A stretch of DNA of 64,000 nt, from NCBI RefSeq assembly GCF_900163865.1, contig NZ_FUKU01000003.1, positions 1-64,000 of the forward strand. The letters are read 5' to 3'. The translations under genes and the position numbers were made by a program. Under the pieces are notes generated by a model that ran no database searches, was not told the origin of the DNA, and worked only from the letters and a program-made list of their open reading frames with translations. Of the stretch, positions 43,870 through 51,649 are shown in pieces; the stretch's first letter is position 1, and every line of letters starts with the position of its first letter. Source of the stretch: Sphingobacterium sp. JB170 (GTDB taxonomy: Bacteria; Bacteroidota; Bacteroidia; Sphingobacteriales; Sphingobacteriaceae).

Positions 43870-44481
43870 TTATTTTACTTGGCAGCTAAACATTGCTTTT
43901 TCTGCAATGAAACCTTCAAGTTTATCGCCAATAGAAACCGGGCCGACTCCTTCGGGTGTTCCCGTATAAATCAAGTCTCCTTTGCGTAGGGTGATATATT
44001 TCGATATGTATACGATAAGCATTTGAATATCGAAGATCATGTTTTTTGTATTTCCTACCTGTACGGTCTCCCCATTTTTTTTCAATGAGAATTCCAACTC
44101 GTTTAGATTAGGGAATTCTGTCTTAGCAAGGAGCGGGCTCATTACCGCAGAATGGTCGAATGATTTCGCAAGTTCCCATGGAAGTCCGCGCTCTTTAAGT
44201 TTCGTTTGTACGTCGCGTGCCGTGAAGTCTATTCCGAGGCCGATCGCGTCGTAATATTTGTGTGCGAATTTTGAGGCGACGTGTTTCCCTTCGTTGCATA
44301 TACGAACGACCAATTCTACCTCATAATGGACATCATCTGAAAACTCCGGATAATAGAAATCCTTGTTATCCTTCAAAATCGCGGTATCGGGCTTCATGAA
44401 GATAACAGGTTCTGTCGGAACTGGGTTATTCAATTCTTTGGCATGGTTAATATAATTTCTGCCTACTGCAATTATTTTCAT
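43870..44481 (-). CDS. Fumarylacetoacetate hydrolase family protein
   Basis: 203 residues from ATG at 44481; a TTG seven codons earlier was rejected. It is the short, single-domain FAH fold: KIIAVGRNYINHAKEL at the start, FMKPDTAI near 34-41, YEVELVVRI near 57 with the metal-binding glutamates, GLGIDFTARDVQ near 90, and the closing LIYTGTPEGVGP. Related proteins are acylpyruvases or oxaloacetate tautomerases/decarboxylases (FAHD1 type). The substrate here is not known. It stands alone upstream of the M23 gene. Confidence 0.9.
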   Translation of the reverse strand: MKIIAVGRNYINHAKELNNPVPTEPVIFMKPDTAILKDNKDFYYPEFSDDVHYEVELVVRICNEGKHVASKFAHKYYDAIGLGIDFTARDVQTKLKERGLPWELAKSFDHSAVMSPLLAKTEFPNLNELEFSLKKNGETVQVGNTKNMIFDIQMLIVYISKYITLRKGDLIYTGTPEGVGPVSIGDKLEGFIAEKAMFSCQVK

Positions 44482-45327
44482 GTTATATATGTTGTTTAAC
44501 AAACTTAGTGATTATTGCAGGGAATCCCAAGATAAGTAGGCGTAGCGCTTCTGTAATATTATACCTCCAGCCGCTTCTGATGAAGAAACGATAATAGTTA
44601 GTTCGGTTCGAACGCCGAATTTTAAAAACATGAGAAGCTAAGTTTATATTAAATTAATAAGTATTTAGGTCGTTATTTTTGGTTACGTTGTCTCGACGTA
44701 ATAAAAGATGTAAAGTGTTGAAGTGAATGTTGCTCGCCAATCAAAAAGTATGGGGCAGAAGAGAACCAAGAAACCGTAAAAAGACTATACTTGTTTTGAT
44801 TGACCGAACTTTGTTTTTTAGAAATGCAGAGTAGATGTTATCGTCGAAAATCAGATACGAATATCGGCTAGTTTGGTATAAATTCTTCACTCGTGTTGAG
44901 TGACAATAAATGTTTTTTTAAGGTGAATATTGGGGTCTGTAAATTAGTTGTTTGTGTATCTAATGTTGTCTTTTTGAACTTGTTAATTCAATATAAATTG
45001 ATGCAGGTACCGATATTAATAGATCTATTATTTGGTTTTTTGGGTGCTTATTCATCGTTGTTTTTTCTTTATTTATAGTATAATAGTATACACATTGCTT
45101 GCGAGCAATAACCTAAAACCTTCAATTTAACCCATGCTAAATTGTTTTATTGACTTCTTATTTTTTTAAAAAAGTTTGACGTTGTAAATATTTTGTGTTA
45201 ATTAGTGTTAAACTATATTTATTGAGGAGACGATATGCACCGTTTTTTGAGCGGTTCCGTCGTATTTTATAAACCTTTTCATAAAACGTTTTAGCTAAAC
45301 TACAAAAATTAATAAACGACAACTATT
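44482..45327. other. 846-base intergenic region upstream of SusCD
   Basis: No convincing gene: the only open frame of note (44893-45078, 61 codons) has no recognisable domain and strongly biased, leucine-rich content. A small hairpin (ATTGCT 45094-45099, AGCAAT 45104-45109, TGCG loop) and a possible promoter near 45192-45221 (TTTG, 18 bases, TATATTTA) are the only signals. No sigma/anti-sigma or hybrid two-component regulator gene lies here. Confidence 0.5.
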
Positions 45328-48300
45328 ATGTGGAACTCACACAAATTTAAATGCGGCACGAGCAGGTTATGGGCTTTTTCGTTCGCTTTATTAGCTGTAA
45401 GCTATGGGCACGCCAGTACGGGCATTGTACCGCCTAGGCCAGATTCTAACCTTATTATGCCTCAACAAGATGTTGTAAAAGGGAAAGTAACTGACAGCGC
45501 AACAGGAGCTGCCGTTGCCGGTGCAACCATCACCGTTAAAGGAACGACAGAAGCTGTACAGACGGGCCGGAATGGTGAATATTCGATACCCGCTAGCCCA
45601 GGTCAAATTCTTGTTGCTTCTTTTATAGGCTATGAAAGTGTCGAATTGCCGGTTTCTTCGTCAACGCTCAATTTTTCGCTTATCTCATCTGGAGAAGCGT
45701 TAGATGAAGTTGTTGTCATGGGATATGGTACGCAAAAGAAAAAGGAAATTACCTCAGCTGTTGTTTCTGTGAAAGAGAAAGATTTCAATAAAGGGGGCAT
45801 GCGTAGTCCTATGGAACTTATTCAGGGTAAGGTAGCAGGCTTAAATATTACGCGGCAACATGGTAGTAATCCAAACTCTGGAACGGGGATTCAATTGCGC
45901 GGGATGAGTTCGGTAATGGGCTCTTTGAGCCCATTAATCGTTATTGATGGGATACCTGGCGGGAATTTAGATTTAGTGAAACAGGGTGATATCGAATCAA
46001 TGGACGTATTGAAAGACGGCTCGGCAGCGGCAATTTACGGTACGCGTGGTAACAACGGGGTGATCTTGATTACCACAAAGAAAGGTAAGGCAGGAAGTAA
46101 ACCGCAGTTTGAATATTTCACTTACGGTCAGCGTGAATTTGTTGCGAAAAAGCCAAATATGCTATCTGCCTCACAGTTTCGCGATCATATTGCGAATGGG
46201 GATATTCCGGAAACGGAGGATCTTGGCGCATCCACAGATCTATTTGACGAGTTAATTGACAAAAACAATTTTTCACATTTCCATAATTTTGCTGCAACAG
46301 GTTCAGGAGAAAACTCACATTACCGCGTGTCTTTAAATTATGAAGATGCCCAGGGGATTGCTATTGAAAATGGGAGAAAGCAGGTCGGTGGGAGAATGAG
46401 TTTCTCGCAGACGGGCCTTCAGGACCGCTTAACATTCGATATGAATATGGCGGGAAACTTTAACAAAGCGAACATGCTTGGTGGTAAGGCTGACAATATT
46501 AATAATGATGATGTAAATAGTAATGGTAATGTGCCGGATTTCGAGCAAGCGGTACAGCGTAACCCCACGGCTCCCTTATACAATGAGGACGGTTCGTTTT
46601 ATCAAACGCAATCGTATAACAATTATAACCCGCTAAGTCGTTTTGCCCATCGGAAGGATGAACGCGATCAACAGACATTTTCGGCTGATGCGCGCGTGAA
46701 GGTGAAGATCCTTGATGAGTTAAGTTGGACAGGTTTTGGTTCCTATGTCCGCGATAATTATAATGATAGAAGATATCGCTCGACTCAAGATTGGGATCAA
46801 CGTGAAAATTCAGAATACCAAGGAATGGGATATGCGTATAAAGGGAACTTTTTGGATTGGACAAAAACCTTTGAAACCATGCTTGATTATAATAAAACGT
46901 TTAACGAAAAGCATCATATAACGGGATTATTAGGCTATAGTTACCAGTATCATACGCGAGAAACCTTCGATGTGAGTAACAATGGGTTCACGACTGACGG
47001 TTTTTTAGATTGGAATTTAGGAGCTGGTACAGCGTTAACGAATGATAAATTACCAAGACCAGAGTTGGGGTCGTTTAAGGAGGATAATACGTTAGTTGCC
47101 TTTTTCGGACGTGTGAACTATAATTTTGACGACAAATATTTCGTGACTGGGATATTACGTCGGGAAGGATCGTCTCGTTTTGGTAAGAATAATAAATGGG
47201 GTAATTTCCCGGCTATTTCCGCAGGATGGACAATTACAAACGAGGATTTTTTCACCAATAAAGAAGTCGTAAATGACTTAAAAGTTCGTCTGGGTTTTGG
47301 CGTAACAGGAAACCAAGATATTGGAAATTATCAATCGTTGATTACTTTAGGTACGGGGGGAGTGTACCCGCAGGACAACATTTATTATCAAACGTATGGT
47401 CCTGTCAAAAATCCGAATCCAGATTTACGCTGGGAACAAAAAGAGGAGTGGAACTTAGGTGTTGACTTCGGCTTATTTAACAATAAGATTACAGGTGCGT
47501 TAGATCTTTATAACAGAAAAACTAAAGATTTACTTTTTCAATATTCAGCCCAAATGCCATCGTACATAGGCGGCGGGATCCTCACAAACGTAGGTTCTAT
47601 TAGTAACAAGGGGATAGAGCTGCAATTGTCAGCCGTTGCAATGCAGCGCGAAGAATTTTCATGGACGGTGGATTTTACAGGAAGCTATCAACAATATGAA
47701 CTGACTAAACTTTCAAATGAAACCTTCAAGTCTGATTATCAGGAGTATGGAGGCCTCCCTTCACCGGGAAACCTCGGTGCTGCGATCCGTTTGGAAGAGG
47801 GCGGCGAACTCGGTGCGTTCTACGGTAAGAGATTTGCGGGTTTCACGGACGAAGGGAAGTGGCTTTTCTATAAAGCTGACGGTACCACCGGCTTAGCAGA
47901 TGAGATGAATAGTGACGATTTAAGCTACATCGGAAATGGGGTGCCGAAGTATCAATTGTCACTAGGGAACCGGTTTACATATAAAGGTTTTGATTTGTCT
48001 ATATTTTTTAGGGGAAAATTCAAGTTCGATATTTTAAATACGCCGCAAATGTATTTTGCTAATCAGAAATGGTTACCAAATAACGTATTGGAAGATGCTT
48101 TCACTACGCATGGTCAGCTCGACGATGATCCTCAATATTCTGATTATTACCTCGAGAATGGAAACTTTGTGAAATTAGACAACGTTACCTTAGGGTATAA
48201 TTTTAAAATGAACAACGATTATGTGCGTAATTTATACGTATATGTTACAGGACGAAATATTGCGACAATAACAGGTTATTCGGGATTAGATCCTGAGATT

Positions 48301-48390
48301 AAAGATACTGGTTTTGATGCGGGGATCGATTGGAGAGGTTTTTATCCAAGAACCAAATCTTGGTCTATCGGTTTGAATGTGGGATTTTAA
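45328..48390 (+). CDS. SusC/RagA family TonB-linked outer membrane protein
   Basis: 1020 residues. A signal peptide is followed by a carboxypeptidase-D-like domain (about 49-115: VVKGKVTDSATGAAVAGATI), then a TonB box-like VVVMGYGTQKK near 130-140 and a plug domain with MELIQGKVAGLNI and GTRGNNGVILITTKKG, the SusC signature. A 22-strand barrel fills the rest and ends in an aromatic-hydrophobic SIGLNVGF. There is no extra N-terminal STN domain, so direct signalling to an anti-sigma factor is unlikely. It forms a glycan or peptide import complex with the SusD protein encoded 11 bases later. Confidence 0.95.
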   Translation: MWNSHKFKCGTSRLWAFSFALLAVSYGHASTGIVPPRPDSNLIMPQQDVVKGKVTDSATGAAVAGATITVKGTTEAVQTGRNGEYSIPASPGQILVASFIGYESVELPVSSSTLNFSLISSGEALDEVVVMGYGTQKKKEITSAVVSVKEKDFNKGGMRSPMELIQGKVAGLNITRQHGSNPNSGTGIQLRGMSSVMGSLSPLIVIDGIPGGNLDLVKQGDIESMDVLKDGSAAAIYGTRGNNGVILITTKKGKAGSKPQFEYFTYGQREFVAKKPNMLSASQFRDHIANGDIPETEDLGASTDLFDELIDKNNFSHFHNFAATGSGENSHYRVSLNYEDAQGIAIENGRKQVGGRMSFSQTGLQDRLTFDMNMAGNFNKANMLGGKADNINNDDVNSNGNVPDFEQAVQRNPTAPLYNEDGSFYQTQSYNNYNPLSRFAHRKDERDQQTFSADARVKVKILDELSWTGFGSYVRDNYNDRRYRSTQDWDQRENSEYQGMGYAYKGNFLDWTKTFETMLDYNKTFNEKHHITGLLGYSYQYHTRETFDVSNNGFTTDGFLDWNLGAGTALTNDKLPRPELGSFKEDNTLVAFFGRVNYNFDDKYFVTGILRREGSSRFGKNNKWGNFPAISAGWTITNEDFFTNKEVVNDLKVRLGFGVTGNQDIGNYQSLITLGTGGVYPQDNIYYQTYGPVKNPNPDLRWEQKEEWNLGVDFGLFNNKITGALDLYNRKTKDLLFQYSAQMPSYIGGGILTNVGSISNKGIELQLSAVAMQREEFSWTVDFTGSYQQYELTKLSNETFKSDYQEYGGLPSPGNLGAAIRLEEGGELGAFYGKRFAGFTDEGKWLFYKADGTTGLADEMNSDDLSYIGNGVPKYQLSLGNRFTYKGFDLSIFFRGKFKFDILNTPQMYFANQKWLPNNVLEDAFTTHGQLDDDPQYSDYYLENGNFVKLDNVTLGYNFKMNNDYVRNLYVYVTGRNIATITGYSGLDPEIKDTGFDAGIDWRGFYPRTKSWSIGLNVGF

Positions 48391-48401
48391 GCATAGAAAT
48401 A

Positions 48402-50033
48402 ATGAAATTTAGAACAAAAAATATATTTGCTGTAGCATCTAGTATGGCGGTTGCGGCGACGATGATGACAGGTTGTACAGATCTTGATGAAAACTTGTAT
48501 AGTGAATTGAATAAGGATAATTTTTATAAAAACAAACGGGAGGTGCAGCAAGCTGCGTTAAGGCCTTTTACGCATATGCAGGCTTGGCTTGCGCCAACAG
48601 GTCAGAGCGGCTATTTCTATCATGGCGAAGCTAGCGCCGATCAGATAGCCTGGCCACAAAAAGGCAAGCATGGGTATGACGGCGGGGACCATATTCGATT
48701 GCATTATCACACTTGGACAGATAATGAAAGTCGTATGAAATCGAACTGGGATTTGCTTTGGGGAGGTTTAGGCTTTGTCAACGCTGCGGTTGCCGATATT
48801 GAATCTTTGGATGTATCCGAGATGGATTTGACAGAAGACGAAAAAACTGTAATCGTTGCCCAACTCAAGGTGTTGCATGCTTTTCATTATATCAAGATCA
48901 TAGATCAATGGGGAAATGTTCCTATTGCAACGAAGGTAGCAGAACCATTAAATCCAGAAACACAGTCTCGAGCCGAAGTTTTTGCATTTATTGAGCAGGA
49001 ATTAACCGAAAATGTCGATCTACTTCCATTAACGAGTGCCAATACTATTGGCCAAGTTTCGCGCGCAGCGGGCTACGCAATGTTAGCTGAATTGTATTTA
49101 AATGCCGAAAAATGGAGCGGGACCGCCCGCTGGGATGAATGTATTGCCGCGTGTGATAAGATTATCTCGGGTGAAGCTGGCGGTATCGGAGGTGCACCAA
49201 AGCTGGCGAAAGATATTAATGAATTATTCTCTAATTCAAATTCCGCGAATCCAGAATCTTTATTTCAGTTTCAATTTAGCAGAAAAGCTGGATTTACATT
49301 CGACTGGGGTGGATTTTTTATGGGATACGATAATATTAAAGAAGTGTTGAATGTGGGGTATGGAGGAAATAATGCCTTTGTTGTTGTGCCGTCTGCCTTT
49401 GATGCTTATACAGAGAATGATCTTCGTAAAGAAGATTGGTTTCTTTTTGGTCCGCAATATGAATACGGAACCACCAAGCAGGTCTTAGGAACGGAGGAAT
49501 GGAATAATAAACCGTTCGCTTATGTGAATACTATTCGACGTGAAAGTGAAGGTGACCTCACTTCTGAGGGGTCAATGACCGAAGGAGAAGAGAACTCAGG
49601 GGCAAGATTTAATAAATATAAGACTGGCACATTATCCGAGGACAATTATCAAGAGAATGATTATATCATCTACCGATTGACTGAAATTTATTTTAATAAA
49701 GCGGAAGCGATAATGCGTAAAAATAGCGGTACAGCAAACGCTGAGGCGGTAGAGTTAATAAATAAATCTCGTCAACGGGCGTTCTCAGAAGCTGACTGGC
49801 CAGCTGCTAAATATACTACTGCAAGCTTAACACTTGACGAGTTGTTAGCGGAGCGTGGAAGAGAGTTTATCTTTGAGGGCAAACGTCGCGAGGATTTAAT
49901 TCGGTTTGGAAAATTTACAAGTGGTTCGTGGTGGGATCATAAAGCTACCAACGATCCAAATTTGGAGCTTTTCCCAATTCCTCGAACTCAAATAGCCATT
50001 AATCCGAGTTTAGTACAGAACCCAGGCTATTAA
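48402..50033 (+). CDS. SusD/RagB family nutrient-binding lipoprotein
   Basis: 543 residues from ATG at 48402. The lipoprotein signal ends at C25 (MMTGC), placing it on the cell surface as the lid of the SusC barrel. TPR-like helices include the QLKVLHAFHYIKIIDQWGNVPI stretch near 155-180 and SRAAGYAMLAELYLN near 225, both SusD hallmarks; the C-terminal RGREFIFEGKRREDLIRFGKF is the other. A longer open frame starts inside susC and was rejected. A terminator with an inserted intron remnant follows. Confidence 0.95.
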   Translation: MKFRTKNIFAVASSMAVAATMMTGCTDLDENLYSELNKDNFYKNKREVQQAALRPFTHMQAWLAPTGQSGYFYHGEASADQIAWPQKGKHGYDGGDHIRLHYHTWTDNESRMKSNWDLLWGGLGFVNAAVADIESLDVSEMDLTEDEKTVIVAQLKVLHAFHYIKIIDQWGNVPIATKVAEPLNPETQSRAEVFAFIEQELTENVDLLPLTSANTIGQVSRAAGYAMLAELYLNAEKWSGTARWDECIAACDKIISGEAGGIGGAPKLAKDINELFSNSNSANPESLFQFQFSRKAGFTFDWGGFFMGYDNIKEVLNVGYGGNNAFVVVPSAFDAYTENDLRKEDWFLFGPQYEYGTTKQVLGTEEWNNKPFAYVNTIRRESEGDLTSEGSMTEGEENSGARFNKYKTGTLSEDNYQENDYIIYRLTEIYFNKAEAIMRKNSGTANAEAVELINKSRQRAFSEADWPAAKYTTASLTLDELLAERGREFIFEGKRREDLIRFGKFTSGSWWDHKATNDPNLELFPIPRTQIAINPSLVQNPGY

Positions 50034-50061
50034 GCATTAAGTAATTGAATAGTTTGATTGA

Positions 50062-50097
50062 TAGGATATGCGGGCTGGTACCGCATATCCTATTTTT
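50062..50097 (+). terminator. Intrinsic terminator of the SusCD operon, intron target
   Basis: Twelve-base perfect arms (50062-50073 and 50081-50092) and a T tract at 50093-50097. The group IIC intron remnant begins directly at 50098, as these introns insert just after terminator hairpins. Confidence 0.9.
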
Positions 50098-50422
50098 GTG
50101 CGCCCAGCATGGGCGATAATTCTGGGATGTAAGTCCCGGACACGCCATTACAGGTGGAACCTCACGGAAGTGCTAGGGAAATTCTTGGTCGAACGGACAG
50201 AAACGACATATAAGGCTTCAGTTGCTGGATGAGGCTGCCAAACAAATCGAAATCCTATACTGTACAAAAGGATCAAGGTAAATGTAGCAGACACATGAGA
50301 TGAGAGTTCTCGTCTTTATCTGGGGAGATCTTATAGACTTGTGGATTTTTTTTTCGGAAACAAGACGTAAAGGTTGCTGTGGGAGGACAAGTGGGAAAAT
50401 AATCTCTACTTTCCTACTCGAT
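50098..50422 (+). mobile_element. Internally deleted group IIC intron
   Basis: The 5' end reads GTGCGCCCAGCATGGGCG, close to the GUGUGCCCGGCAUGGGUG start of group IIC introns. The 3' end has a domain VI hairpin with a bulged A at 50416 and the terminal CTACTCGAT, like the copy at position 1. Only about 325 bases remain: domain I-III-like sequence runs into the T stretch at about 50347-50355, then directly into the 3' half of domain V. The reverse transcriptase gene and the 5' half of domain V, including its catalytic AGC, are missing, so it cannot splice or move alone. The rest of the 50034-50544 gap holds only terminators. Confidence 0.8.
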
Positions 50423-50467
50423 TGTATAATCACGAGGATTGTTGTAAACCAGTTAAGTTGTTGACGC

Positions 50468-50509
50468 AAAAAAATGCGCCTAAGTATAATTTATATCTAG
50501 GCGCATTTT
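50468..50509 (-). terminator. Intrinsic terminator of the nrd genes
   Basis: Twelve-base perfect arms (50498-50509 and 50471-50482); on the minus strand a run of seven T follows (opposite 50468-50474). It lies 35 bases after the nrdF stop. Confidence 0.85.
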
Positions 50510-50544
50510 CTTCCGTTGATAGCAAACAATCTTCTGATTGAATA

Positions 50545-51528
50545 TTATACTTCCACTAAGGTGTTCATTTTAAAATCGTCATCCATAAGGTGAACGATCT
50601 CAGTAGCCTTTTCGTAATTAGTTGATTTTTTTGAGAAGAAGTCGTGCTGGGTGGTCTCCGTATTTAAGCCATTTAAAACGATTGGGTTCACTTGTTTGAC
50701 TTCGAATATTGGGTCGAAGCCTAAGTTCATTAAGGCTTTGTTTCCGTTGTACCGTACATATTCTTTTACCTCTGCGGTTAGCCCCACGACGGTGTAAAGC
50801 TCCTCTGTATATTTAATTTCATTCTCATACAAATCGTTTAATAGGTTCATAAAACGAGCTTTAACCTCCGCTTTGTTAGAAATTCGTTCATAAACTTCTT
50901 GGGCGATTAAACCAACGAAAACACCGTGAAGAGACTCATCGGCAATAATTTTTTTGATTATATCCGCCGAAGCAACCATCTGTCCCTGCCCACATAACCA
51001 AAGTGGTAAGAAGAAACCAGAATAAAAGAGGAACGATTCTAACAATACCGACGCGGCTAATGCCATGAAAAGCTCTTCGTCGGTGACATTTTCCTTATCG
51101 ATCGCTCGGTAATACTTATCAATAGTTGAAGCTTTATATTGTAAGAATTTATTCTCTTTTACCCAGCCAAAAACATCATTGATCTCGTTCGTTGTTGAGA
51201 CCGTAGTGAAGATTGTGGAGTATGATTTCGCGTGAATCGCCTCCATCATACACATATAAGATAGCACCGCTTTATTTTGTAGTGATTCTATATGGTCGAT
51301 AATTTTAGGCATGCCTGTGTGGCTTTGGAGCGTATCTAGCAAGGTAAGGCCACCCAAGGCTTTCTTATAACACTCTTTCATATCCCAGCTAAGACCTTTC
51401 CAACTATCAATATCTTTAGATGGTATATATTCGGTATCAATCCAAAATTGTCTAATATTCTGCTCCCAGAACATCAGAACGTAATCGTTGTCTGCTGTGT
51501 TCCAGTTTACGGCTGTAAATTGTTTCAT
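50545..51528 (-). CDS. nrdF: Class Ib ribonucleotide reductase beta subunit
   Basis: 327 residues from ATG at 51528; a TTG seven codons upstream was rejected. All six metal ligands and the radical tyrosine are present: D65, E96, H99, Y103, E164, E198 and H201, in LTLLDTL, MMEAIHAKSYS, LLESFL and ADESLHG. With NrdI encoded nearby it should carry a dimanganese-tyrosyl cofactor and provide the radical for NrdE. It is separated from nrdE by 121 bases that contain an intrinsic terminator, so its expression may be set apart from the rest of the operon. Confidence 0.94.
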   Translation of the reverse strand: MKQFTAVNWNTADNDYVLMFWEQNIRQFWIDTEYIPSKDIDSWKGLSWDMKECYKKALGGLTLLDTLQSHTGMPKIIDHIESLQNKAVLSYMCMMEAIHAKSYSTIFTTVSTTNEINDVFGWVKENKFLQYKASTIDKYYRAIDKENVTDEELFMALAASVLLESFLFYSGFFLPLWLCGQGQMVASADIIKKIIADESLHGVFVGLIAQEVYERISNKAEVKARFMNLLNDLYENEIKYTEELYTVVGLTAEVKEYVRYNGNKALMNLGFDPIFEVKQVNPIVLNGLNTETTQHDFFSKKSTNYEKATEIVHLMDDDFKMNTLVEV

Positions 51529-51564
51529 GACAAAAAAATTAAAAGTCAAAATTGACGTTTGAAG

Positions 51565-51603
51565 AAAAAATCTCTGCCCGTCGTTTTGAGGCGGTGCAGA
51601 GAT
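51565..51603 (-). terminator. Intrinsic terminator between nrdE and nrdF
   Basis: Arms 51596-51603 and 51570-51577 (GCAGAGAT and ATCTCTGC on the plus strand) pair perfectly and extend with five further pairs around a short loop. On the minus strand a run of six T follows (opposite 51565-51570). It sits 46 bases after the nrdE stop and upstream of nrdF. Confidence 0.75.
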
Positions 51604-51649
51604 CGATGCGCTGGCAACTGCTATTACAGATTGCTTGAATGCTTTAATA

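Noticed and set aside
44893..45078. 61-codon frame in the SusC upstream region
   Set aside because: Hydrophobic, phenylalanine- and leucine-rich translation of a T-rich stretch, no homology I recognise and no initiation context.
45192..45221. SusCD promoter (TTTG, 18-base spacer, TATATTTA)
   Set aside because: The -7 element lacks the final G, and equally good matches occur by chance in this AT-rich region, so it is not listed as its own feature.
46499..46864. 121-codon minus-strand frame inside susC
   Set aside because: Shadow of the SusC barrel region; histidine-rich low-complexity translation with no start signal.
50218..50469. 83-codon minus-strand frame
   Set aside because: Covers the intron relic on the opposite strand; the RNA structure explains the sequence better.
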